Shown in pieces: positions 24,438-35,639 of a stretch of 48,115 bases of DNA; positions within the stretch are counted from its first letter, which is position 1; each line of letters begins with the position of its first letter. A model generated the notes under the pieces. It worked only from the letters and a program-made list of their open reading frames with translations, made no database searches and was not told the origin of the DNA. Origin of the DNA: Paramecium octaurelia (taxonomy: Eukaryota; Ciliophora; Oligohymenophorea; Peniculida; Parameciidae); the NCBI GenBank assembly GCA_905182995.1, contig CAJJDP010000024.1:77416-125530 (forward strand). Direction: 5' to 3'. Position numbers and translations under genes: made by a program.

Positions 24438-25894
24438 ATGTTTTAGATTCCATGCCTTAATGGCCACGATGAGACTGTTGACTTTTTTTGCTTAGCTGAG
24501 AATTGTAAGGACATTAGATTTTGTTGTTTTAATCGATGTATTAAGAGTGGTCTTAAACATGCTCATAATGATAAAGATTTATATAAAATAGAAAAATTTC
24601 CTAATTATTTACATAAATCAAATATTTAATTTTCAGAACTAATATAGCACCTAGATAAAATATTTGAAGACCTTATTTCTATATACAAATAGTTAAGATA
24701 ACAACTTTATTATACATTTGAATGGACATTAGATAGGATAAAATGGTTAAAGGGGAAAAACATAAATATTGCTTTAGATAATATAATTAAGTTAGAAGAA
24801 TATAAGAGAAGGGTTATCATTAATTTAAAATAAAATGCATAAAAGTTAAGTCAAACACTTAACTAAAGTATTCAAGAATTACAACTAAAAGAAGTATTTA
24901 TTTATATGATAAATAGAAAGTCACTTAGTAATTTTATCTTTTAAAGTAATGTTAAATAAAGGAGAAAGAAGCATTTAATACAATAGCGTCGAACTACGAT
25001 TCATCTATTATTATTTGTGGATTTTAGAGTTGTATCAAAATTTATGAATTTAGAAATTAATCAATTTAAGAAATACAAATAATTAAATAAGAGTGCACCA
25101 TTAAGTTACTTTTCATCAATGATACAGATAAATTTATTTCTTAGTTTGATCATTCTGTTGATATTTTTTCGAAAATCAATACTAATTGGTAAAAATAACA
25201 ATCCATTGATTTCGTTGATAATGAATAATTATACATCATGAAGGATGAATCTATTCTGATTATAGGGTGGATTGGTATTTTGAAATCATTTTTAGGACAA
25301 AAAAAAGTAGTCAAATGTTTTCAAAAAATAAAAGAATAATATTAATTGTAAGATGAATATTAGATAGATCTCTAACATTATTTATGTATTAATTCAGATA
25401 TGAATGATTCTGAGAATACCATTATTTGGTGCAGTGATCAAATGATTGAAATCATTTAAAGATAATGTTAGACAAAAAAATGGGATACTTTACAAAAAAT
25501 TTAAATTTAAGAAGCTTCCCCTTAGGGTAAGTTCATTTAAAATGACTCCTTTATAGTCTCTAAACACTCTCTATTATGCATTTATTCGAGAAACTCTAAT
25601 AATAAATTATTTGAAAAAAAAAGAGAAATCACTTTGTCTTAATCTTAATCTTAATCTGGTAGGATCATTTCAAATAATATTGAAATTAAACAATTCTTCA
25701 AATCAAAATAGTTCTTGGTAATTACAATTAATTCCAAATTTAGTATATATAAATTTGATGAAAATGGAGATTTGAGAATTGAATATGATGTTGAATGTGC
25801 TAATTGTTAGGGAGTGATTAGTAAAAACGGAAGAATTTTAGTAACATAAGACCTTAATTCAAAATAGATTTCCATAAGGCAGATCTTAGAATGA
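24438..25894 (+). CDS. B-box-like zinc finger and WD40-repeat protein, intact
   Basis: ATG 24438 (MFQIPCLNGHDETVDFFCL) to TGA 25892-25894. Two introns, 24894-24916 (23 nt) and 25527-25556 (30 nt), leave exons of 456, 610 and 338 nt, exactly 468 codons. Residues 6-45 form a B-box-like cluster (C..GH, FFCLAENC, FCCFNRCIKSGLKHAH). Residues about 55-165 are a coiled coil. After the first intron come WD40-like blades (FNTIASNYDSSIIICGF, then CIKIYEF; INDTDKFIS; SDMNDSENTIIWCSDQM), a SQSQSQS tract, and a last blade (NCQGVISKNGRILVTQDL). Several blades are weak, which is usual for this family. Such proteins act as interaction platforms; the B-box may mediate oligomerisation. Removing the first intron is what joins the head to the propeller, so the gene appears functional. 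Confidence 0.85.
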
Positions 25895-26850
25895 ATATTA
25901 TATTATAGTAAATCACAGATTATAATAATCTTTCCTTTTCTGTTAAATCATTCTATTATGATAAATAAAAAATTTTGGTTTTTAATTTATAAATTTGTTA
26001 TGTACATTCTAATCTGTTTTTAATCTTAAACCACCTTAGAATTAAAAAGAAGTGTACCTACCTATCAAGAAAAAATAAATAAATAGGTAAATTTACGAAT
26101 AATATATTAAAACTAAAAATACTATTTGTTTATAAATGTTTATATCTAATAATAAATTTTTTTCTAAATGTATAATATTGTATTTCTTAAAACATTGGTC
26201 CACTTAGTGAATTTATAAGCCGATCATTCTTAATTTTGGATATTTTTCATTAAAAATGTGTGGTTTTTGGCTATGATTTTTTCTAATTATTCTTAAAAAA
26301 TGAAATTACAGCTTTTGATTCAATTTTCTTACGTTTGGAGAATAGATTGGTTAGGTTTTCATTTTTCTAAGCTGAATGTAATTGAAATTTTAAAGACGTA
26401 AATAAATTGATATTAAATCTCAAAAAGCCAGTTAAATTAAGTTTGAAAGCAGTTTGTTTTAGTAGAAATATATTTTTGGAAAATGATACAGTAATTCTTA
26501 ACAAAGTACATATTGGAACTTCGGTTTTATTTATGCTCATGTACTGACTGACATGTTATCATACCTAATCTTATTGAGGCGGAAAAATGATTTACACTTT
26601 ATGCATTGTTGAAAAATCTGTCTTTTTTATTTATAAATGATTCTTAGCAAAATAGCACTGAAAATTGCAAATGTTATTTTCAAAAAATATAAAATATTTA
26701 GAATTTTTATCAAATTAATTGTTATTATAAATAGATTCAATTTTAATTTGAGGTTATTATAATTGTCTTAACGATTCAGAAATATAGAACTAATTTTGGA
26801 AAATTAAGAAATCTTCAATGTCTAGTATAAAAAGTACAGTGCATAAATAA
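25895..26850. other. No gene recognised
   Basis: This AT-rich intergenic sequence has no convincing frame on either strand and no resemblance to the repeat families around it. Confidence 0.45.
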
Positions 26851-27234
26851 ATGGACAGTTACACAATGAAAAATGAAAAGCTAAAATAATTAATTTAGCT
26901 AGAAATGGAAAATAAGAGGGTGAAATAAGCTGATAAAGTTCTCAGTGGTTCCTTTTTCCTCTAGAGATTTATATAAAATAGCATAATTGCATTTACATCC
27001 ATAAGAAATTTATTGTAAAAAAATTGGTAAATAGAACCGTTATTAAGAATTATTCTAATCTTGGAGTAATCAAAATAAAGAATATAATAAATATAAACTC
27101 TAAGGCAGAAAAATGTCTTTATTTAATATGTAGATAAAGACTTTAAATATTTAAACTTGAAGTAAACTGAATTTGATTTCTTCTTTTCGAGTTATCAAAG
27201 CCTCTTAATATTTTTTTCAGATTGTATTTTTTGA
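26851..27234 (+). CDS. Small hypothetical protein (127 aa)
   Basis: A Gln-code frame of 128 codons runs from ATG 26851 (MDSYTMKNEKLKQLIQLEM) to TGA 27232-27234. The first 30 residues are Lys/Glu/Gln-rich and could be helical, the middle is hydrophobic (FFLQRFIQNSIIAFTSI), and a second Gln-rich stretch follows (LEQSKQRIQQIQTLRQK). The N-terminal two thirds look coding; the Phe-rich end may not be. It could be a first exon whose continuation I did not find. No family is recognised. Confidence 0.4.
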
Positions 27235-28111
27235 AAAATATATAAACTTATATCATTCTTTTAATTCATTGTAAAAATTAAAAGTTTAAGCTTTAAATTT
27301 ATTCAATCATATTAATTCTTTGACTTGGCTCTTCAAAACTAAACATAATTGTATTGTGCAATATAGATACTTTTAACTTGCTGGGGCTCATTTTTTTGAT
27401 TAGGGATTAACCTTTAAAGGTTCAATTTTACTTTACTTAAAAAGAAATTCTTTTACATTTTGACATTATCATTAATATGAACCTCTCTTAATAAAAATAG
27501 AAGATTCTTCTGAACTTCAGAATAAATAAAGGAAATAAATGAAATTTTCGCTAAATAAACCATTTAAAAATTTGAAGGAGGTAAAAAACTAATTACATTT
27601 TTGTTATATTTCATTTATATTCATTAGAGAATTTAAGTAGAAGTTTAAATCATCTAAAAGTAAATTAACATTTATAAAATTGATTAGATGTTCCTTCGAT
27701 ATTCATCTTGTTACTTTCACCAGCCAAATTTATAAAATGAGATTTTCAATTTAATTATAAATCAATGAATACTTATTTTTATAATTATATCTAAAAAGAA
27801 CATAAAAAGGATCAAATTATAACTCTACTATGAAAATGATTATTAGAAATAACAGAAGTATTTTTGTAAGTGTGGTGTTTTCAAAAGTGAAATCTTCTTT
27901 ATTTAATTCTAGATGAGTTATTGCCAATTGTTGTTGTTAGTCTTACCCTGGTTAAGTTTAAAAAGAGTTAAATATTTAGGTTTGAAGAAGACGAAACAAT
28001 AATTTTCTTGTTCAGAATGCTAACTTGGGGCAATTTCTAGAAATGAAACTTAAATTTATCGTAGGAAATACGTCCCTAGAAGATAATGAAAAAGGTGAAA
28101 GACTGATGAGT
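27235..28111. other. Unassigned; possible tail of the minus-strand endonuclease ORF
   Basis: A minus-strand frame at about 27720-27950 contains LAITHLELNKEDFTFENTTL and stays open for some 70 codons. It could be a continuation of the EEP ORF upstream, but it holds no reverse-transcriptase motif that I can see and may be chance. Confidence 0.25.
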
Positions 28112-28120
28112 CTTTCAACC
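28094..28120. other. Near-perfect hairpin beside the sequencing gap
   Basis: GGTGAAAGACT (28094-28104) pairs with AGTCTTTCAACC (28109-28120), giving 11 base pairs with one bulge and a GATG loop. It lies in the most GC-rich 100 bp of this neighbourhood, just left of the N gap. Its role is unknown; it may have contributed to the assembly break. Confidence 0.5.
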
Positions 28121-28735
28121 CGAAAGCTCGTCTTTCCAATAGGGCTTGAGCTTGACCGAGGCAATGAACAAACCGAAGAAGTCAACCTTANNNNNNNNNN
28201 NNNNNNNNNNNNNNNNNNNNNNNNNNNNNNNNNNNNNNNNNNNNNNNNNNNNNNNNNNNNNNNNNNNNNNNNNNNNNNNNNNNNNNNNNNNNNNNNNNNN
28301 NNNNNNNNNNNNNNNNNNNNNNNNNNNNNNNNNNNNNNNNNNNNNNNNNNNNNNNNNNNNNNNNNNNNNNNNNNNNNNNNNNNNNNNNNNNNNNNNNNNN
28401 NNNNNNAAGTAAAAGTGGCGTTTATTACTGGCAAATTTGTTGGGTAGTTGCAATACATTACTGCAGTCGAAACTAGGATGAATTCCTGTTAAAATTCCAC
28501 CTGATTTTTAAGATAACTAATTTTGGCATTGATATATTTAATAGCTAGGTGTTGAAGATATATTGCTGTTAAGACATTCTTGCAGACAGAAAATATGAGG
28601 GCTTTTTTGTGTAATAAATTTGAGTGTTTGAGGTTTAATGGATGAAACATTCCAAGAGATTATGGAAATGGTTATTATGGTGTTAAAATTGTGACACTTA
28701 TGGTTCATACTGCTGAGACTTAAAGGAAGTGTCAT
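28112..28735 (-). pseudogene. LINE-like endonuclease (EEP) domain ORF, interrupted by gap
   Basis: From ATG 28735 (alternative ATG 28708) the minus strand reads TIITISIISWNVSSIKPQTL, then SPHIFCLQECLNSN, then a Gln-code run with YQIYQCQNQLSQKSGGILTG. These match the first motifs of the endonuclease/exonuclease/phosphatase fold as found in non-LTR retrotransposons: the SWN motif, PxIxxLQE with the metal-binding Glu, and the GG(I/V)L strand. The frame reaches the gap (28406-28191). If the gap length is right, the same frame continues as VDFFGLFIASVKLKPYWKD to TGA 28114-28112. The GDFN and C-terminal His motifs are not visible and would fall in the gap. No reverse transcriptase was found downstream, so this is a fragment or a stand-alone EEP protein. 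Confidence 0.6.
28191..28406. other. Assembly gap (216 N)
   Basis: This is the only multi-N gap in the window. It interrupts the EEP ORF. Left-flank sequence (about 28060-28190) is clearly richer in G and C than the surroundings. Confidence 0.99.
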
Positions 28736-29902
28736 GTCCTTAAGCTCAGTGGAAATATATTATTTTTCATATATTAATATTGTTATAATCTAGGAAGGCT
28801 AGAAATGATATCAATTTATATATTTAATCATCATCATATAAAACGGTGCTTGGAAATAGCCTTCTCTATTATGAATACTTTCCACTTCATTTCAAACCCT
28901 GAAGATGATTTCATACAAATAGTAATAATCAATACGAAATCAGAAAAGAAATTGCAGAAATCATTATTCTTGATAAGAAAACAAAATAACTCAGAACTCG
29001 ATCTTAGAGCCATTCATGTACAATCAATAAAGTATTTTTATATTGGGTTAGTGTAATAAGAAGCTAAAATTTTACTTGAAATTCGCTTTTTATCGTTATT
29101 TAAATTGTATAATAGCTAAATCGTTAATGAAGATATAATTTGATAACTAGATTTTAAATTATGACCTTTTTATTCAATCAATTTCACTACAGACACTCCT
29201 TCAAAGTACGTTTTTGGCTGCTTTTATTTTAATTAGATTTCGTAATATCAGAGTCATCTAATCTCATAAATATTTCTGGTTTGGAGCGGTTTCTAAATTA
29301 TAAGTTGGTTGAGCAATGAATCCAAAAAGCCTTAAATTAGATATGTTATATCTATCAAAATGAAAGGAACTATGATAAGAGTCAAAACGTACTCCTATAA
29401 TTAGTATTCAAAAAGTACATTAGGGTAAAAGACAATTATGCTTATAAAACAGATCAATTTTGAAACTCATCAATAGCAATATTACATTATAATTAAACTT
29501 ATCTAATTCTTTATTATGATTGAATGTTATTGGCAACTCAGTATCAAGAACAAGTAGCTGTAACAAAACCATAATGTTTGAGTTATAACATGATTAAATG
29601 ATAGAAAAGAAGTTTCAACATCGAAAAATTCTAACATTTAACTCTTTTAGATAGTAACTTGAAAGAAATGTTTTCTGGAATTATCCTAAATTCATATTCA
29701 ACTGATAAAGTTAATAGTTAAGACAATAGGAGTATAATAATTACTACCAAGTTATTAGTAAAATTCATAATGAATGAATTTGTTAAGATAAATGTTTACA
29801 TAAAACTTCTGTTTTGAATTTAAATTAATAAGGGTAATACTTATCTACTTTTGAACCAAATCTATACTAAATATTTCACTTTTGAATTTTACATTAATAT
29901 TG
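28736..29902. other. No gene resolved
   Basis: A standard-code and Gln-code open frame at 28805-29056 (contains NPEDDFIQIVIINTKSEKKL) continues some 40 codons beyond in the ciliate code. It could be a fragment of an unidentified protein. The rest, 29150-29902, shows nothing convincing. Confidence 0.3.
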
Positions 29903-31042
29903 ATGGATACAATTCTTGTGATATGGATGTATCTATATCAAACTACTTTTAAGATATTTGATGATTACAATAGTTGTTTATGGATTATTCTTTTTAGTCC
30001 ATTTAATGTATTTATCTTCAATACTTGCTTCAATAATTAAGATATCATTATTAGAAAAGTGAATGATGATTGTTTACAATTTACAACTTTGTTATCATCA
30101 GAAAAAGAAGTACCATCGTTTCTTATCAAATATGACTCACTTGATTAAATTAAATACTCTCTTCCAATTCCTGTTTATTAATAGTAATATTTTTTCGTGA
30201 TGTCTTCAAATCCAATTCCAGCACAACAATATTTACTTAAATTAAGAATTTCAAATGTAATGAGGATTTTTCCAATTTTTTGGAATGGTTTTTTTGCAAA
30301 GACAGAAATAATAATTATTTTAACATTAACAACTTTCCGCTTTGACTTAATAATCCTACCTCTAATTGTAAATTTAGTTGATATCTCAATTTATTTATTA
30401 ATTTTGTAATATTTTTGGTTGAAACTTGAGAATACAGTCGATAAATGTGTTTTAAATAATTAATCACAACGTGATATTTAAACCTTTTAACCAAAATTAC
30501 TCTATTAGTATCTCTAATTAATGTGGATCATTTCAGATATTTTATCTAAAGAATTGTGTTTTTTTTATGTTGTTACGTTGCTTCTCATCAATTAAATCGC
30601 TTATTCAAATAGATAAAAACTCTTAATGTTGGAATTATTATTACAGGTTTACATAATTAGATACTATTTGCATTTAGTTGAAAATTGCAGTGTTGCACTT
30701 TCTTAAGTTTCAAGAGTTTAAGGAAGTTACAGATAATTAGAGGATTAAAAGATCTTGAAAAATTTCACATATAAAGTACCATTTGATAAACGAAATTAAC
30801 AAAGCAAGTAAGTCTTTAAGATCTAATAATTAGCTACTCTTATTAAAACTGAAAATAAATAAGGTAATCATGTAATATATGAATTCGAAAAATACTTTAG
30901 ATATCACTCCTTCTTTATCAATCTTGATTTAAAAGTTTTAATAAACGGTTTACTAGAAGAATTGTAGACAATTATAATCATAGTCATTTGTCTACTTAAA
31001 AATGTTGTATCTATAAATAAGTTAGACCGATGCAAAGGGTGA
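29903..31042 (+). CDS. Multi-span membrane protein, unknown (379 aa)
   Basis: One uninterrupted Gln-code frame runs from ATG 29903 (MDTILVIWMYLYQTTFKIF) to TGA 31040-31042, 380 codons and several times longer than expected by chance with TGA as sole stop. A hydrophobic N-terminus is followed by a soluble region (NNQDIIIRKVNDDCLQFTTL, then LIKYDSLDQIKYSLPIPV). Then come at least three membrane spans (IIIILTLTTFRF...LIVNLVDISIYLLIL; LCFFYVVTLLLINQIAY; LLLQVYIIRYYLHLVE) and a charged C-terminal region (VSRVQGSYRQLEDQKILKNF). The end of the membrane part faintly recalls the exit of an ABC transporter membrane domain, but no nucleotide-binding motifs follow. Most of the gene is copied in the right arm of repeat pair E, without its first 10 codons. 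Confidence 0.55.
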
Positions 31043-32297
31043 TTCTTGAGACAAGATTATGGAAACAATCATAGAGGATATCAAATTTTTTAAGGATAGT
31101 AAAATAACTTTAAATNATATCAAACTACTTTTAAGATATTTGATGATTACAATAGTTGTTTATGGATTATTCTTTTTAGTCCATTTAATGTATTTATCTT
31201 CAATACTTGCTTCAATAATTAAGATATCATTATTAGAAAAGTGAATGATGATTGTTTACAATTTACAACTTTGTTATCATCAGAAAAAGAAGTACCATCG
31301 TTTCTTATCAAATATGACTCACTTGATTAAATTAAATACTCTCTTCCAATTCCTGTTTATTAATAGTAATATTTTTTCGTGATGTCTTCAAATCCAATTC
31401 CAGCACAACAATATTTACTTAAATTAAGAATTTCAAATGTAATGAGGATTTTTCCAATTTTTTGGAATGGTTTTTTTGCAAAGACAGAAATAATAATTAT
31501 TTTAACATTAACAACTTTCCGCTTTGACTTAATAATCCTACCTCTAATTGTAAATTTAGTTGATATCTCAATTTATTTATTAATTTTGTAATATTTTTGG
31601 TTGAAACTTGAGAATACAGTCGATAAATGTGTTTTAAATAATTAATCACAACGTGATATTTAAACCTTTTAACCAAAATTACTCTATTAGTATCTCTAAT
31701 TAATGTGGATCATTTCAGATATTTTATCTAAAGAATTGTGTTTTTTTTATGTTGTTACGTTGCTTCTCATCAATTAAATCGCTTATTCAAATAGATAAAA
31801 ACTCTTAATGTTGGAATTATTATTACAGGTTTACATAATTAGATACTATTTGCATTTAGTTGAAAATTGCAGTGTTGCACTTTCTTAAGTTTCAAGAGTT
31901 TAAGGAAGTTACAGATAATTAGAGGATTAAAAGATCTTGAAAAATTTCACATATAAAGTACCATTTGATAAACGAAATTAACAAAGCAAGTAAGTCTTTA
32001 AGATCTAATAATTAGCTACTCTTATTAAAACTGAAAATAAATAAGGTAATCATGTAATATATGAATTCGAAAAATACTTTAGATATCACTCCTTCTTTAT
32101 CAATCTTGATTTAAAAGTTTTAATAAACGGTTTACTAGAAGAATTGTAGACAATTATAATCATAGTCATTTGTCTACTTAAAAATGTTGTATCTATAAAT
32201 AAGTTAGACCGATGCAAAGGGTGATTCTTGAGACAAGATTATGGAAACAATCATAGAGGATATCAAATTTTTTAAGGATAGTAAAATAACTTTAAAT
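29935..32297. repeat. Identical direct repeat pair E (29935-31115 and 31117-32297) around N31116
   Basis: The two 1181-bp arms are identical with offset 1182 and abut at a single N. The right arm carries a 5'-truncated copy of the membrane-protein gene ending at TGA 32222-32224. It is read as a contig-overlap artefact. Confidence 0.93.
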
Positions 32298-32799
32298 GTG
32301 ATGTTATCATTAAACTCTTACAAGAAGTCAGTAGGAGTTTGCTTAATTAACTTAAGCTCCTTATTTCACCTATGTTAATAAGTAGAGTCAAAGTGTTTAA
32401 ACAGCATAAAATTATAATTTTATCAACGTTCTTTCTATTGGTACCTCATCATTAATAAAATATATGTCATGAATTTGGAGAAAAATATAATCTATAGAAT
32501 CTCCTTAAAACTGTATTTTTTTATCCTGGGGATTAGGATAGAAACCTCAAGATGGATGTATATTGTCCGAGCTGCGCATTCCCTGTGCCTTAGAGTCAAA
32601 GCTTAGACCATGAAATAATTTTCTTAATCCGTTGATCTTTTTGACAATTTTATTATTTGTATTTTTGCTATCAAATTTACAAGTTTATGGCTAAAAAATT
32701 ATAGTCTCAAATATAAATCTGTCATGAGTGAAAATAAAAGTGCCATAATATCAGTGTGGAATTTAATAGAATAATAAAGTAGTTATTCTAAATTATGAT
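32298..32799. other. Open frame without recognisable product
   Basis: A TGA-free plus frame crosses this stretch but shows no family resemblance. A short GC-richer patch (GTCCGAGCTGCGCATTCCCT, about 32564-32583) stands out without matching an RNA gene that I recognise. Confidence 0.3.
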
Positions 32800-34198
32800 A
32801 AAAACTTGAATATAAGTGCACAGTATGATTTTGCTGAATTAAAATTTATCCACCAAGTTTGTATCGAAAATCCTTTTGTTGGAAGGTCATTCCAACTTTC
32901 AGATAAACTAAATCAAGAAGGCAACTCCAGTAATGAGTCAAAATTCAGTATTACCAGATAAATGACACAGTAGATTAAGAGGAATATCCCTAACTACTTA
33001 GTGTATCACCAAGATTCAGGCATTTTTAGATGATTGGGAATAAGGCAATAGTTTTATATATGAAATGCTGGATAAGGAACTTTCAATTGATTCAGCAGTC
33101 AAATAAATATTGTTTATTTGTAATTTTATATTAAAGGAATGTTGCAATAATATTTTACATTGTGGGTGAAATTGGAAATAAATACGAATAAAGTATATTT
33201 TCTTAGCATTCTAAGTAATTTTGCCTACCAAACATTTATGAATTTATAAACATCAAATCTGATTAATTTTTTTCTTCGTATGATTTAAATTTTATAATAA
33301 TCTATTTATAGAGGCATTAAACATTGTATATATTGAAAGAAAACAATTTAAAAGAATAATAGATGACAATATTATTTAAATTTGGATTACAATTATCAAT
33401 TTTTTTCATTAAACTATACAGTTAAACAACTGGTATATACTTATTGACGAATTTAGAACAACTGAGACCGAGAATGAGAGGATATTCTTTCAAATTATTT
33501 CTTCTTATTTGTATATTAACTACATTTTTATCAAAGAAAACAGCCATTAATTCTTTTTTTCTTCTTAAATTTTAGTATAATAAATAGAGAGAAAATGAGT
33601 AGTAATAGGTTTTGTTATTGATGGGCTAAATCTTAAAGATAAATATATTGTAACTCATGGTTAATTAAGAGAGGCTAGATAATTTTTTATGGAATATTTT
33701 AAGACTATCCTAAAATAAAGTATTTAAATTATAATTGACCTTTTAGATATCGAAATTTGTTCTTATTTGGCTATTTTTGAAGAATTTCAAGAACATATTT
33801 GTTCAAAAGTAATAATAAAAAATTTTTCTATTAACTACTTTGGCAGAATATAGTCAAATAAAATAAATCTTGATAACCTTGAGCTAAATTAACTTAAAAG
33901 TAGACCCATCAAGATATATTCAACTATTAAATTGAACTATTGTAAAATATCTTTAAAAGAAATTAAATTAATAAGAATAGTTTAGCATAATAGTTTTTCT
34001 AAGGACACTATTTATCGAAATTTCTTTTATGGAAAAACAGCAATAGACCTTAATAAGTCTCATATGAAAAGTATTAATAATAGCTTCCAAATTTTAAAAT
34101 ATCCTAAATCAATTATTGATTACAAAAATCTTAGAAATTAGTATCCAAATATTTATTAGATGAAATATTTTCCTCATTATTTTAAGGAGAGTTTATGA
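32800..34198 (+). pseudogene. Fragmented ORFs resembling a P-loop (STAND/NACHT-like) region upstream of WD40
   Basis: Protein-like Gln-code blocks follow each other in different frames. There is QYDFAELKFIHQVCIENPFV (about 32820), ITKIQAFLDDWEQGNSFIYE (about 33005), and IFYIVGEIGNKYEQSIF (about 33150), where GEIGNK could be a degenerate Walker A. Next are RIIDDNIIQIWITIINFF and NWYILIDEFRTTETENERIF (about 33430), where YILIDE looks like a Walker B. Last comes VIDGLNLKDKYIVTHGQLRE, continuing with LLDIEICSYLAIFEEFQEH, to TGA 34196-34198. The order Walker A, Walker B, then a WD40 gene is that of STAND/NACHT-WD40 proteins, but the Walker A is poor and the frames do not join by introns that I could find. 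It could also be an unrelated decayed gene. Confidence 0.4.
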
Positions 34199-34237
34199 TA
34201 TATAGTTTATGATATTTTAATAATTAAATAAAAGCAT

Positions 34238-35256
34238 ATGTCCAAATAAAAAAAGCCTAATTCCCAAATTTACAATTTTGAGCCAATTGGAAGTCAAATT
34301 AAAAAGGATTCAAAATGCCATGCTTTTGCTTTTAATAATGATAACACTCTCATCTTTGCAGGTGTTAAAAATTCATTAGAAATTTATTAATTTCATCATG
34401 ACTCATTAAAAAACCTGAGTTAATTTACTAAGCATAAAGAAATAATAAGCACTTTAAATTACATAAAAAGATGTTAAAGCATTATTACAACTTCTTTTGA
34501 TAATTCTATTATTATATGGCCAAAATATTTATTGTCAAATCAGAAATTCATTTAAAAATTAAGTCAACATCAGAACGGAATAATGTGTTTAGCAATTACT
34601 CCTCTTTTGGAAGATTGGTTAATAACTGGTAGTCATGATGAAACTATCAAATTTTGGAATTAGAAAAAATCATCATGGGTTTGTTAGAGAAGCATAGAAT
34701 GCAACGATTCTCCAATATGGTCAATATCAATGCTTGAATCTGGTGTTAAATGTATTTCATTGAGCTCTAATTATATCATGGTGTTTAAATTTGAAAATTC
34801 TAAATGGATTGTAAATTAATAAATTGAACATTCGACATTTGGTTTTAGATTATGCTTTATCAATAATGAAACATTCATTTTTCAACCTGAATATTAAAAT
34901 TTTTTTTACATTTATAATCTCAATAAAAATGGAAATTATGTTACTTAAACACCAATTCCTTCTGATGATGATGCTGATCCAGACGATGAATTATTTCCTG
35001 CGATATATAACAAAAATAAGAGCATACTTTTACTTAAAAATATGAATGACATTTAAATATTCAAAGTTAAAAGAAGTCAAAGTAATTTAATAAATTAAAA
35101 ATAGATAAGAAAGCCATGAAGTTTAATAAAAATTAAGTTATTTCATTTAAAGATACTTCAGTGTATGGAGCACTCAGTGATGATGGTGAATATTTAATTA
35201 CTTGGGATGTTTATTCAAAGTAAATTGAAGTTAGAAAATGGATGAAGAAAAAATGA
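34238..35256 (+). CDS. WD40-repeat protein, intact (331 aa)
   Basis: ATG 34238 (MSKQKKPNSQIYNFEPIG) to TGA 35254-35256, with one 23-nt intron at 35082-35104. Exons of 844 and 152 nt give exactly 332 codons. WD40 blades are clear: CHAFAFNNDNTLIFAGV then NSLEIYQF; RCQSIITTSFDNSIIIW; DWLITGSHDETIKFWNQK; then WSISMLESGVKCISLSS. An acidic insert (PSDDDADPDDE) follows, and the last blade is YGALSDDGEYLITWDVYSKQ. The intron is required to reach that last blade, so it is probably real. A TGA at 34196 separates it from the upstream P-loop-like frame, which is in the same phase; removal of a 15-nt GT...AG segment there would fuse the two. The product is a beta-propeller scaffold; partners unknown. Confidence 0.82.
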
Positions 35257-35639
35257 GTGAATCAATATTATAATAAATTAAGCAATTTATGAATAATAAT
35301 TTTCATATCAAAAAAGACAATAAACCAATTCTTAAGATCAAATCAATATAGTTTTTCTAAGTAGAATAGTGATAATTAAACATTAGAGAATAACAAAGTG
35401 AAGCTTAAGCAACGTGGGTTGAAGAAATTGCATGGAGTATTTTGATTATGAACAGCTTAAATTTACAAAAAATAAACTATTAATCTTGTTTACAACAATT
35501 ATGAAATAAAATATATAAATTTTGACGATGCTATTTTAAGAATGTAATTATGCCTTGACTGATAAAGTGATGACTAAATAACTTTTGGAATAAACCAGAT
35601 CTGCTAACTAATTTACAATAGATCATATTAATTCAATTG
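35257..35639. other. Spacer, no gene seen
   Basis: This lies between the WD40 gene and the decayed GGG-repeat gene. It may contain the eroded N-terminal part of the latter, but nothing can be assigned. Confidence 0.4.

Noticed and set aside
28103..28125. CTGATGAG...CGAAA, recalling a hammerhead ribozyme core
   Set aside because: The bases between the two motifs cannot form stem II, and the CTGATGAG part is already paired in the hairpin at 28094-28120.
28012..28458. Standard-code ORFs across the N gap on both strands
   Set aside because: Most of their length is N; only the minus frame with EEP motifs has independent support.
29903..31042. ABC transporter membrane domain
   Set aside because: The resemblance is limited to one span and its exit; no Walker A, signature or Walker B follows in any frame before the repeat joint.
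32564..32600. GC-richer patch as a tRNA or other structural RNA
   Set aside because: No cloverleaf or conserved box could be drawn from it.
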